Source: Lycocorax pyrrhopterus obiensis (lineage: Eukaryota; Chordata; Aves; Passeriformes; Paradisaeidae). From it: DNA of 64,000 nucleotides. The notes under the pieces are model-generated. The model was given only the letters and a program-made list of their open reading frames with translations, made no database searches and was not told the DNA's origin. The first letter of the stretch is position 1. Each line of letters starts with the position of its first letter. Location of the stretch: NCBI GenBank assembly GCA_014706295.1, contig JACSVZ010000001.1, positions 44,984,383 to 45,048,382 on the forward strand, given 5' to 3'. A program made the translations under genes and the position numbers. Shown here piece by piece: positions 49,529 through 60,243 of this stretch.

Positions 49529-50095
49529 TGTTGTGAGTTGGCCCCTATTAACAATTAAGCATCCACCAGCTGCTGGCTCACTCCTTGCCCCCAGAGAAAC
49601 GTAGGTGGAAATTATAAGAGAAAAACTAAGAAAAACCCTTGGGCTGAGATAAAGACAGTTTAAAAGAAAGAGGAAAGACAGAAAAAAAATCACTGAAAAA
49701 CAACCAAGTGATGAAGAGGCAAGCACTTACCACCACCTACCAGCAGAAGAATGGCTGGTCCCAGCCAGACTATCTGGGTACTTTGGAAAGCCTTCTCCCT
49801 GCTTTTATTGAGTGTGATAAGTATGAGATTGAGTATGACATAGTATGGATATTCTTCTGGTAGCTGAGGTCAGTGTCTTGGGGTGTCTGCTCCCAAATTC
49901 TTGCCCACCTCTAGCTGCCTTGCTAGGGGGCAGCAGAGTGAGAAACATAGGTAGTCTTGATGCTGTGCAAGCACTACTCAGCAACAGATAAAGCATTGTT
50001 GTGTTACTAAGGCTGTTTTAGCCACAAATGTAAAACATGATACAAGGTGAACTGCTATTAAGAAAAGTAGTCCCATCCCAGCCAGACCCAGTACA
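49529..50095 (-). mobile_element. solo ERV LTR, family B, 567 bp, with 5-bp target duplication
   Basis: Plus-strand ends are TGTTGTGAGTTGGCC at 49529 and CAGACCCAGTACA ending 50095. ACTTT lies directly outside both (49524-49528 and 50096-50100). Blocks GAGATAAAGACAGTTTAAAA, GCTTTTATTGAGTGTG and CTACTCAGCAACAG match the copy at 21889. In the minus (sense) direction CAATAAAAGCAG is the TATA-like region. Compared with its relatives, the segment near 49815-49850 has extra TATGAGATTGAG-like words, perhaps a small local duplication. No internal region is present, so it is a solo LTR. Confidence 0.87.
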
Positions 50096-50100
50096 ACTTT

Positions 50101-50760
50101 TACCTCTAAACTTGGGAAATGTATGGTGTCTTACACTTGCTATAAATTTTTTTGTAACGTGTCCTTGGTATTTTCCAGTAAGAATTCTGATTTACTCTAT
50201 TTTGATTCTACTAGAAGAATTGTGTCTCTTGGTATATTTTATCTATTTTGTTCCATTTCTTTTGATGGAACTCATTACAGACCCAAATTTCACCCCCTGG
50301 TTGTATTTCATTATTGTACCCTCCCCTCCTTCTCCTTTGGCTTTTGATTCCTCCTCCAGAGAAAGCTGGGGCTGTTGACTATAGCAACAGTTCTGCCCCT
50401 TACACAGAAGCAGTGTCTGTCTGTATTGTATATACTGCTTCTCATAAGCTCTAACAGTGTTTTGTAGTTTGTTCTAGATGTCAGAAAGTGAAACTGTTTA
50501 GCATTGAGAAGTTTATATATTGCACAAGAATACTAGTAGGAAGACAGCAAAACTCCTTATTCTCAGATAAGAGTCCCTACCAAACGTTATCTCATGTGTG
50601 CACATATGCATCTTCATCTCTTCCTGTGACTTCACATTTTTGAAGCTGTGTCACTGATCAGAAAAGAAAAAATCTTGAAAAGATTCCCTGTATTTTATCT
50701 GGATAAACAGATATTATAAGGTGTACTTACACAATTTTCAAGATTCCTCAGTAGTTAGTA
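50101..50760. other. no identifiable feature
   Basis: AT-rich spacer. The 113-codon open frame at 50037-50378 starts inside the LTR and runs into unique sequence; it has a hydrophobic centre but no recognisable domain. Confidence 0.5.
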
Positions 50761-51122
50761 TGGATGCTGAAAAAGCTTCAGCAGAGAATCCTTCAGCTCT
50801 CTGCAGCATTTTTGTGAGAGTTCTGTCTTTCCCATGCAAGTAACCCAAAACAATATTATAGTTTTGTAAACTTCTTGCAGCTGCAGGTTGTTTTGCAGAA
50901 TTGTTATGGTTCTAACTAGAAAAACATTCAGAGATGGGTGTCTTAGAACTTGATCAATCCCCTTAAGGGGTGGATGGCAAAAACCAATTACCTTATGCCA
51001 CTTAATACACTTTGCGAACCAACATAAAAAAGCCTTCCGAGAGTTCATTAAAGCGCTTCCATTTATCCCTGAGCCTGGACTTTGTGTCGTTTCTCTACTC
51101 GTCCATGGGGAAAACAGCGACA
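50761..51122 (+). mobile_element. putative ERV LTR, family F, 362 bp
   Basis: It begins TGGATGCTG and ends AAACAGCGACA (TG...CA). Near the 3' end are AACATAAAAAAGCC (51021-51034, TATA-like), ATTAAA (51047-51052, poly(A) signal variant), then TTTGTGTCGTTTCTCTACTC, a typical R/U5 composition. Directly outside are AGTTAGTA (50753-50760) and AGTTAGCA (51123-51130), an 8-bp repeat with one mismatch. Retroviral target duplications are 4-6 bp, so this length is odd and the left edge is uncertain. I do not recognise the family. The 122-codon minus-strand open frame over this interval is antisense and probably accidental. Confidence 0.5.
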
Positions 51123-53369
51123 AGTTAGCAGTAGAGCTATGAGAAATGCACTACCTGTGCACTATCATGCTCTAATCTTAAATGGGGAGAGCTTCAACAA
51201 ATTAATGCATTATTCCATTGAACTGAGGAGAGGCACTGTAGTATGAAAGACTTTCAATTCTGTAATGCAAGCCAGGCAAGCCAGATTTAAACATGCCTCT
51301 GAAACAGACGAGCTATTCTTTCCAGAATCTGCAGTGTATTTCGGTGTATTATCATTGTTTTGATTATGAGAAACCAAAATACTACATAGTCATGGGTGAC
51401 AGCTTGCAACATCTCCTGTCATCTTTTCAGACATTGAAGGCTTTAATTTTGTTTTATTTTGTTTTGTTTTACTCTGTTTTGTTTAGCAGTCCTTACCACA
51501 AAAGTGACATTCCTGCTTTCAACAGCAAGAGTTCTTTCACCTCCTCCCCTCTAAAATCTTAATATAGTCTCTCTCTCAGCCTGGGTTCCATGCTCTGATG
51601 GTCTACAAAAGTCATTCTGCTTCTGTCATCCACACTTTTCAGTAGAAATTATTTCCTTGGGCAATAAAAGGGTAAGGCAAAGTTTTCTTATTATATTTAC
51701 ATCTGAATCCTGGTATGATTGATTTATAAACACACAGGCCTGTAATACAGTATTGTTGTTGCTAGTAACAGGCCATAAGCTTTTTAAAGAATTTACAATG
51801 CCCCAGGACTAAGGGAGTGAAAGGGTGATCCTAACATAAGGAAAAGTGGTGGGAATAAAGTCTGTGTGTAACCATTTTAGCTGTGTTACTATGCTTCCTT
51901 TCCTGTAAAGATCAGATATAGATTTGTAGTGATTCTTGAATTAGACTAGAATGAAGAAATAAAAACAATGTTAGAATTGATGCTTTCTGAAAACGGTGTG
52001 AATCATAAGAATGGAGGGGAAAGCATTTCTCAAGTTAAAATTTTGGATAAGATACCTTTTGTCAGTTTTATAGCTTAGACACTTAAAGATCTTCTGTGAA
52101 AATCAGTGCATATAACTTCTGAGTGTGACCCACCAACATGTAAATTATCTGTATTATATTTTCATGATTACGTAACTATGTTGAATGAGGTAATTGAACA
52201 GTTTTATCTTTTCCCCAAATCATGGCAAAAATAAACACTGTTAAGATTAGTTAACATTTTTTATAATATATGTTCTCATGCAATTTCAAGATCAACAATG
52301 AAATTAAGAGCTTGTTAACTTTCAGTGATTTTACTTTGCTAGAAAGCATATTTCAATAGCCTCACTTTTACTTTAAACATATTTATTAATCATAGGAAAT
52401 CTCTTCTTTTTTGTTATTTTACCCCAAACCCCGTACCTTTCCATAGAATTAAGAGCAGTTAATCAACCAAACAAAATTTGTGAAATTATTGAGTTCTGAA
52501 CAATCAAGGTTAAATCAACTTCAAAGGAAAGTAATTTGCTAAAATATTGAATCGAAAGCAAACAAAACAAATGAAACTGCTGCAAACCTTAACCTCAGGA
52601 AAGAATCCAGAAAAAATACAAAATGAGCTTCAGATTTCAGTGTCAAGGATATAAATTATGAAACTTGATTAAAAAATGGTAGGGACTGTCTGGTTATAAA
52701 ACAATATCCCATAAATAGAAAGTTTCCAAAACCATGGAAGCAAATTATAAAAAAATGTTTAAATGGCTGATATATTTTGTGTTTCGTTTTTTGTTTTTTG
52801 TTCATTCCTTTGTACATTTCATTTATTTAGTATGAAACCTTGAGAGAAAAGGATAGACAGAAGAAAACAGAAACACACTGTTCTTTTCATTGGTGAACAC
52901 TTCAACATAAAATCAATTCTACAAATGAGACAACGATAACTGAAGTAATGCCCTAAGTGGAAATAAAAAGCTAAAATAGTTTTTTCAAACGAAAAGACAA
53001 TTTGTGTCAAGAATAATAGTTTCAAATTACTCTCAGCCCTTACATGTGACAGATGCATAGATGCTCATTTACTTCTTTAACCTTCATCATACAGTCTTAC
53101 ATATGTGTTTCACTGGAGATAAGAGTGGAGTCTGTAGCACGTACGTGTGTAAGTAGTTGGGGCATGTGGGGCAAACACCATGAGCTGCAGTGTGTCTGTT
53201 CAAATGGGGTCCAGGCTGCCTCGAGACAAAGGAAAACCACAGTGGGAAACATTAATTGTGCATCAAAATTTCACTATACTACACCAAACTCGATCCAATC
53301 AGGTAAACAACAAGGGCCTCTACGAAAACCTATCTACCAAAGACACTAGCAACTATTAGATGCTGGAGA
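51123..53369. other. no identifiable feature apart from a TTTTG tract
   Basis: AT-rich spacer with a (TTTTG)n-type tract at 51446-51484. Nothing else recognised. Confidence 0.5.
51446..51484. repeat. (TTTTG)n low-complexity tract
   Basis: Imperfect TTTTG/TTTTA units. Confidence 0.75.
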
Positions 53370-53690
53370 GGCATGCTTTAGGAAGGCACTCCGTGAAGCC
53401 CCTAAAGGCACTGGGGTCGCTGGGGGACTTTTGCCAGTGCAGGGACACTCCTGAGGGACCACAGTCCACAGACGACCCACGCTGGGTAAGGAACAACCAT
53501 GAGGGACTGCAGCCCTGGGTGACCCAGGCCAGGGAGGAGCACAAAGGACTGGAGCAGCAGAAATCATTAAAGGCAGAGATACCACCTCTACCTCCTAAGC
53601 TTCTTAACACCTGGCTGGATGAACTGGACAGACTGAGCCTAAGACATGGTGAAAATATGTGTAATTGAAAGAGGGGAGAGAAGACAAAGT
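53370..53690 (+). mobile_element. possible GC-rich centre of a family-A ERV LTR
   Basis: GC-rich compared with its flanks. It has repeated words of the type GAGGGACCACAGTCC, GACCCACGCTGGGTAAGG and GAGGGACTGCAGCCCTGGG, which I associate with the tandemly repeated middle of the family-A LTR in birds. It then shows GGAGCAGCAGAAATC and GATGAACTGGACAGACTGAG. The flanking U3 start and the 3' end (as seen at 555 and 36895) are not visible, so it would be an internal LTR fragment. Open frames on both strands (102, 79 and 147 codons) are a by-product of composition. Identity is tentative. Confidence 0.4.
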
Positions 53691-53708
53691 TTATGCACAA
53701 GCAGGGGG

Positions 53709-53746
53709 GTGTGTTTGTGTGTGTGTGTGTGTTTGTATGCATGTGT
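53709..53746. repeat. (TG)n microsatellite
   Basis: TG repeat with TTTG interruptions, ending GTATGCATGTGT. Confidence 0.85.
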
Positions 53747-54474
53747 AAAAGTGTGCTGAAATGTGCTCTTTTGTGTGTTCTTTTTTTCCCCCTCAGCACC
53801 TTAAAAGGTGATCAGCTGTTTGTGTTGGATATCAACAAATTAAAATAGGTTAAATTCACACTTCTAGGGGTTTTTTCATGCCTGTGACAGCAATATATAG
53901 GAAATATACCATCTTATTTTTATGAAAATTGCATACAATTACACTAATGTACACTTCAGTTTACAAGCTCTGTCTATCTTCATTTTATTAGCTTACAGTA
54001 AACACAGAAATATCTTAAAACTGCATTTGGAGTTACAAGTTATACAGAATAAACATACCCCTTTATTTCCTTCTTTAAGGTAAATGTTTAAATACATGAC
54101 TTCTATGGGCTGAAGGCTAACAAACAAGCTTGAAAACTTCGATGTACAACTTATGCTTACACACTTTTTTACTTAACTAATGGTCCTAGATAGGGAACAG
54201 TGTTTGATTACTCTTTCTAAGAAACATATTTCAGGATAAGAACGATGTTATTTTAAATTGTGCTGTAATATAAGTCACTAAAATCCTTTTGAAATTTGGT
54301 GTGCTGCTTTATAAGCAGAGCCAGTCATTGTCAGTCCATTCATTAACCAAAACAAATGAATAGATCATTAACAAGACATTACAGGACTGAACTCTGTAAT
54401 AAATTTTTATGTTATTTAATCTTATGCTATGAGATATTTATAGATCATGTAATTTTATATATATTTTATATAGT
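53747..54474. other. no identifiable feature
   Basis: AT-rich spacer between the TG tract and the next LTR. Confidence 0.5.
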
Positions 54475-54935
54475 TGCTGTGTTTTAAGCCCACCAGGTAA
54501 CTAAGCATCTGCTTGCTCATTTTCCTCTGATGGGATGAGGGAGAGAACTAGAAGAATAAAAGTGAGAAAGCTCATGGGTTAAGGTAAAGACAGTTTAATA
54601 GGCAAAGAAAAGCTGCAGATGCAAGCAAAGCAAAACAAGAAATTCATTCACCACTTCCCATGGGCAGGCAGGTGAAAGGAAAGCCAGGCTCCATCCCATG
54701 TAGCAGTGACTTGGGAAGACAAAACACCATCACTCTGATCGTGCCCCTCTTCCATCTTCTTCAGCCAGCTTTTATTACTGAGCATGATGCTGTATGGTAT
54801 GGAACATCCCTTTAGTTAGTTGGGGTCAACGGTCCTGGCTGTGCCCCCTCCCAACTTTTTGTGCACCCCCAGCCTACTCATTGGTGGGGTGGTGTGAGGA
54901 GCAGAAAAGGCCTTGACTCTGTGTATTAAACCAAT
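54475..54935 (-). mobile_element. ERV LTR fragment, family B (U3 start lost)
   Basis: Plus strand: TGCTGTGTTTTAAGCCCACC, GGTAAAGACAGTTTAATAGG, GAAATTCATTCACCACTTCC, AGGCAGGTGAAAGGAAAGCC, GCTTTTATTACTGAGCATGA, GGTATGGAACATCCCTTTAG and GGCTGTGCCCCCTCCCAAC. This is the reverse complement of the layout at 39608-40154, so sense is minus. There it has AATAAAAGC as its TATA-like region and TGAATGAATTTC in place of AATAAA. The match ends around CTTGACTCTGTG (54912-54923); the last 100-150 bp of the family, its sense-strand start, are gone. No target duplication can be read. Confidence 0.82.
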
Positions 54936-57310
54936 TATATTACACAATTTTTATTGTAAGTTTTACTTGGCATAAATAGAGCCTTCAGTGTGATTTCAGA
55001 ATGAGGAATATTGGACATATTTTAATTATATTAACATGGGGGATTTCTTGTGTTGTTCTCTGTGTAAAGAAGTGGGTTCTTTTCTTTCGAGCTACACTTG
55101 GTATCATTTTGTCCTGTCTTGGTATGACAACAACAACAAGGTAGCCTAAAGTACAGGCACAGCAGGAGCAGGCTGTCTTTACTGTTCTTCCTGCAGGGTG
55201 AAATATTCTTTTTGCTGCTAGAGCTTGTTTTTAACTGATAGTAGAGTATAGAGGAAGAATCCTGCAGGAGTGTACTGACATCAAGAAAAAAGTCCATTGC
55301 TATGTAACATATTCTATGGGTTTTTTTTGCTGTGAAGTTCTTTTGTCAATGAAACTGCTAATCAGTGTTTTAACCCTTAAGACAGGCAGTAGCCTCTTTG
55401 AGCTAAGATCCTCTCCGCATGCCATTAACAGTGGAATGTTACTAAAGAGACAAGTTTGTTAAGCACATCCATGAAAACCTAAAGCTATTCTAACTGAACT
55501 TTAAACAGCATTAAAAAGAATAGCTCTGACCATACATGGCTTTGGCTTTAGCAGTATTCTCTTGATTTCTGTATTTATCCTGTTCTGTTATGAGCTGAGC
55601 TTGCAGCTGGCACTGTAGAGCAAAGAACAGAGTAATTTCATGCTTCCTAATATATACTTTTGATGAGTAGATGATGTTTAAGCTAAAAGTACATTAAAAA
55701 ATTTCAGCATGATCCAGGAGATGTAAAAATAAACAAACTGATGAGCCCAGAGATGAAGTAGGGCTCATTTTCTACCTTTTCAAATCCTCTCTCATTTTCA
55801 GGATTTTTACAAGTTGCCACATTTTCTTGATTAGTAGAGCATGCATTATTTAGTGATTCTTAAAAAATCTTCACTAAAAATATATATATCTTGTATTTTA
55901 CAGTATTATTAGTGTACTGCATAACACAGTTTTATAAAAGACTTTTAGTCATAGCATTCGATGGAAGGCAGACAATAACCATCTAAATTCCTTAAAAATC
56001 AGTCCCATTGTCCTTGTAAGATGTTGCTGTCATATGAGAAAAGAAAGGTATATGTATAAATATTTATGTATAGCAAGCTTCTGCTTGAGAGCAGTGATCA
56101 CAGCTAGTTAGATTGTGCTTTGGCAGTACCATATAGCATAAAGTCATTTTAGCCACATTTCAATCTCTCAGTAATCTAATAATTCACTTGTACAAAACTT
56201 CTTTTCTTTGATTTGGAAAGCCTAAGTATTGAAACTTCATATTCTGTCTAATATTAAGGACAGCTTTGCTCCCTCTCAGAAAAGGAGCTATCTGTTTGTT
56301 TAAATCACTTAGTCCTTTGCATCTGCATCCTAACTTTTATCCTTGTAATATGAGGCTCTGTGTTTTGTCATGCCTGAACATGTAACTCTTAGGTGTATAT
56401 AAATGTTCAGAAGTTTATGTCCATAATGGTAGGTAAATGTATTTAATGATATTTCTGGCTACCAACTCTTGAACAGCTAAAAGAAACAAGTGTAAGTTGA
56501 AACTTTTCCCCCTTCTTTTCCCCCTTCTTTTCCCCCTTCTTTTCCAAAAAAAACCCCAAACAACCTAAATATAAAATTCAGCATTCCCTTCTACACACAG
56601 TAGATCACGAATAATCAGATCACAGATACAGATAACTTTTTTTTTTAGGTAGGAAAACCATAAATTTTTGTAGTAAGTAGGACTTGTGCACGCTACTTTC
56701 AAATATAAAAGCGGTTTTTTGTGTCTAAAACTGAACTCAACTCTGACTAAGATTCTCTAACATATTTCACTAATTTATAGTCTATATAAAATTTAAGTAA
56801 AACAGGAAATACTCCCTTTTCTTCCTTTTACTTGATAGTTTTCTCTAAAGTTGAGATGCATTAGACTACAATTTTTTATGGATAGAAAATTAGGTCACAA
56901 AAATCTTAACAGTGCTTTTGTTTAGACCCTTTTTTCTACCCAGCTTCCCTACTTTTGAAGATATTTTCACAGAAAATACCTTATCTCTGTGTAATTATTA
57001 CAGGAAAATATTACCACTGTAAGAGATTAAGTATGGTTTACTACCTAATTGGTAATGCATTTCATTGAAGTCCTGTAATCTCATTGATTATGAGATTAGT
57101 ACTATTCAGTTTTTTAATTATTTGCTTAGCTGACTGATAGAAACTGCGCTTAGGAAAACGGTGTGTGATGCCCATGATGTCATGATGATTTTTTGCCTTT
57201 TATACCCCTTTTATATAACTTTTTATAGTTATTGTATTCTTAATGTTTTTTAGCCTACATTCTTAGACTTATTTGTCAAGCTAGGAGACTAAACATCTTA
57301 GAAGCCTCAT
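54936..57310. other. no identifiable feature apart from a 12-bp tandem repeat
   Basis: AT-rich unique DNA; the short pyrimidine tandem repeat at 56504-56545 is the only distinct structure I see. Confidence 0.5.
56504..56545. repeat. 12-bp tandem repeat, 3.5 copies
   Basis: TTTTCCCCCTTC repeated three times (56504-56539) plus TTTTCC, perfect. A polypyrimidine minisatellite-like array. Confidence 0.95.
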
Positions 57311-57635
57311 AGTTAGGGATCAGAATGCCCCAGACCTCAAGGTCCTCTCCTGAACGCATTTTGTAAACTAAGATAGAACCATCCAGCGGAAGGTTCCTTG
57401 GGGAGGGGGGCTCATCTGAGCCTCTCATTGGGGAATTTATGATAGATATGCTAATTAGTAAGACCTATAATGTTATACCAGATCTTTTGCAGGTGTGCAT
57501 TGCCGTGTTCATTTCAGTGCATTCGACATGGACGTGGTGCACCTAAGGATCCTTAAAATAAATACTGAGGTAAAACCCCTTTTTTCCCTTCTAACCATAT
57601 TTGATTCTTGATTTTAAGACCAGGAAAAGGCATCA
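57311..57635 (+). mobile_element. probable ERV LTR, family E
   Basis: Contains blocks that I associate with an avian LTR: GTTAGGGATCAGAATGCCCC, GACCTCAAGGTCCTCTCCTG, CATCTGAGCCTCTCATTGGG, GATATGCTAATTAGTAAGAC, TTCGACATGGACGTGGTGCA and CCTTAAAATAAATACTGAGG. AATAAA lies at about 57557-57562, followed by a pyrimidine-rich U5-like tail and CAGGAAAAGGCATCA. Sense strand is plus. The first bases (AGTTAGGG) do not show a clean TG and no target duplication is evident, so edges are approximate. No internal region follows, so it is likely a solo LTR or a fragment. Confidence 0.62.
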
Positions 57636-58884
57636 CCTAGACTGGTGAGGTTAAAATTACTACTTAAAATTATGATTTCAGAAGTTTATCAAAGCTGTGG
57701 ACAGCTACCCCCAGATCAATAGGATTACATTCAATAAAGTACTTGAGAGGAGAAGTCAAATGAATAGCTACAAGATTAAGAGAAAATGGCTGAGCACAGT
57801 GTTGTAGAGAAGAAAGAGGAGGTTATAATGGACTAAAAAGTATTTTTGAAGAAAAAAGATAAATCTAATTCTGAGGCAGACTAATAGGATTGTTGTGTGT
57901 CAGTCAAAAATAGTAATAGCAAAAAAAGTGAAAGAAAAGTGGTTTTCTAGTATCTGATGTTGGTGAGACTGCAAAACTAGTAAAGTGTGTTTTATAAAAA
58001 TGTAAAAAAAATTCTTAAATTTTTAAAGCAGTCCCTTTGTCTCCTTTCCTCTCCAGTTTCTCTAATCAAGGAAATGTTCAGGAAGGGAGATACCTTATTA
58101 TGTTGACTTTCATGCACAAACTCTTAACGAAGATATTAGAGGTCTGGAGGAAAGGAAAAAAAATGAGTAGAAGCTGAAGAAAACAGAAAACATGCCTTTT
58201 AAGAGAAGATTTAGAAAGACTCAAACAATTCAGAAAATTATATAGCAAAACTGGTGAAGCAATTGTTTTCTTCAGCAATTTGGGTAATAGAAACATTATG
58301 GGGCAAGGGGAAAAAAGCAAGTATTTTCTAAATACAAGTTTTTTGAGGTCTCCCTCTCTGGAGGTTTTTAAAAGTGGTTTAAACAAACAAAACTAAAGTG
58401 CTCTTATCCTACCTCAACAAATGATGGACTATCCTCCCTCAACAAATTAGGTTTCCTGAAAGTACCTTCAAGACCCATATATTTATGGCTACATGATTAT
58501 GATGGGTCATATGATATGTCAGTTTCCCTATGGTCTGCATATTAAATTATGAAAATACATCTTAATAGTAAACTGTTTTATGTGTAACTTCCCTGTTGTA
58601 ATTTGTAAGGATTGAAAAGACACAGTGAAATCTCATCTGATTTCAGAAGGGTTTGGGCCCTTTCACTGCCATTTGGGTAACTTTTATTTATTTTTGTTTA
58701 CAAGTAAAGAAATAACAAATTATTCTATGAATACCTGATTTTTCTACAGTTGACATTGACATAGGATACAATAATTGTAGGACTGAATTTCTGAAAAGCA
58801 ACCAACAGGTTTTAGTATTGCAAATTCCAGTGAAAATTAGTATTCACTCAAGTTATCCAAGAGGCTCTCCACTGAATGCATGTC
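57636..58884. other. no identifiable feature
   Basis: AT-rich spacer. A weak CR1-like phrase near 58347-58375 is discussed under rejected items. Confidence 0.5.
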
Positions 58885-60243
58885 TCTTAGGGATTGATAG
58901 CCAGGGCAGGTGAGGAGGAGGGGTAGTGCTTCATGTAGAGGAGAGGTTGCACTGCACAGTGTTTGCAGTTAGGCCCAACATGGTTGAGAGCGTCTGGGTT
59001 TGGTTTAGGGGAAAAGCTGGTAAAGTAGATGCTGTTATAGGAGCACCCATCCAGTATGAGGACATCAATGTATTCCTACATAAGGCATTAAGAGAAATCT
59101 TTAGATCTGTTGCTCTTGGCCTTATGGATGACTTCAGCTTCTTAGATCTTAGCTGGGACTATCCTAGCTCAGACACAAACAGGTCCAGGAAATTCCTGAA
59201 GCATGTTGAAGATAATGTTTTGACACACATTTTAAGACAGTGAAACAGAAAACAGGTAAAACCTGTTTGGCAGACAGTCACTGGTGTTGTTCCTTAGGGC
59301 TCAATTTTAGCGCCAGTTCTCTTCAGTGTTTTCATCAATAACCTGGACACAGGAGTTGTATGCACACAAAATAAGTTTGCTAACAATACTAAGATAAGAG
59401 AAGCTGTTGATTCTGTGAAGGGTAGTGAGGTCTTACAGAAAGATCATGATAGACCAGAACATTGGGCAATTACCAATCATATGAAATGTACATACCAAAT
59501 ACTGGATTTTGCACCTGAGAGTGTAATCCTGAATGAATGTATAGACTGGGGGACAAGAGCCTGGAGTGTAGACCTGCAGAAAGGGATCTGGAGGATTTGT
59601 TTGATGACCAGCTCAATATGAGTCAACAATATGCCCTGGAGGCCAAAAGAGCCAACTGTATCCTGGGAATCATCAAGCGCAGTGTAACTAACTGTGGAAA
59701 GGTGGAAAGGATCGTCCAGATGTACTCAACACTGGTGCATCCTCACCTCAAGTACTGTGTGCAGTTTCGGCTTTCTGAATGCAAGAAGGATATAAAAATA
59801 TTGGAATGTGTCCAGAGGATGACAGCAAAGAAGATGAAAGGTCTAGAGAGCATAACTTATGCAGAGTGGCTGAACATAGTAGGTTTGTTCAGCTTTGAGG
59901 AGGCTGAGGGGTGATCTCATTGCTGTCTACAACTTCCTCATGGGAGGAAGCAGAGAAGGAGGTGATGACTTCTCTCTAGTGTCTGGTAACAAGACACAAG
60001 GGAATACCTTACAGCTGCATCACAAACAGTTCAGATTAAATATTGGGGAAGAGTTCATTGATCAAGCAATGAAACAAGCTCCCCAGGAAAGCAGTCGTGG
60101 CTCCAAGCCTGTCACTGCTCAAGAAGCATCTGGGGAATGCTCTTAGCTGTATGATTTAGCTTTTAGCTTGTCCTGTCTGGATTCAGGAGTTGAACTCAGT
60201 GAACCTTGTGGGTGTCTTTCAATGCAGGATAGTCTGTATTTCT
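58885..60243 (+). mobile_element. CR1 LINE: endonuclease joined to RT C-terminus, ORF2 end and 3' UTR
   Basis: The longest CR1 in the window. It starts in the endonuclease: DSQGR and GGGVVLHVEERLHC, then ESVWVWFRGKAGKVDAVIG, ALGLMDDFSFLDLSWDYPS and RSRKFLKHVEDNVL. The catalytic GDFN reads MDDFS. After a short unassignable stretch (59235-59265) it jumps to the late RT block VWQTVTGVVP-stop-GSILAPVLFSVF, INNLDTGVVC and NKFANNTK, where FADD has decayed to FANN. Next come HDRPEHWAITNHMK, LNMSQQYALEAKRANCILGI, PHLKYCVQF and LEAEG-type remnants. It ends near GGATAGTCTGTATT. About half of ORF2 between EN and late RT is missing. Several stops and frameshifts are present; none of its open frames is a gene. 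Confidence 0.92.

Noticed and set aside
50037..50378. 113-codon frame with a hydrophobic middle, possibly a membrane protein
   Set aside because: It starts inside an LTR and its hydrophobicity follows from T-rich sequence; there is no splice or conservation evidence.
50755..51123. 122-codon minus-strand open frame
   Set aside because: It coincides with the putative LTR at 50761-51122 on the opposite strand and shows no domain.
53356..53799. 147-codon minus-strand open frame, the longest in the window
   Set aside because: It overlaps GC-rich sequence, a TG microsatellite and two other open frames. The predicted peptide has a histidine/threonine run from the microsatellite and no domain.
21889..54935. 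Possibility that the family-B LTRs at 21889, 39608, 49529 and 54475 are paired ends of one or two proviruses
   Set aside because: Orientations differ (39608 is plus, the others minus). Distances are too large or filled with unrelated DNA, and 21889 and 49529 each have their own distinct target duplication.
58340..58470. CR1-like phrase GAGGTCTCCCTCTCTGGAGG followed by TTTTTAAAAG
   Set aside because: Only about 30 bp resembles the CR1 tail and the following 100 bp does not continue it, so it is too short to call.
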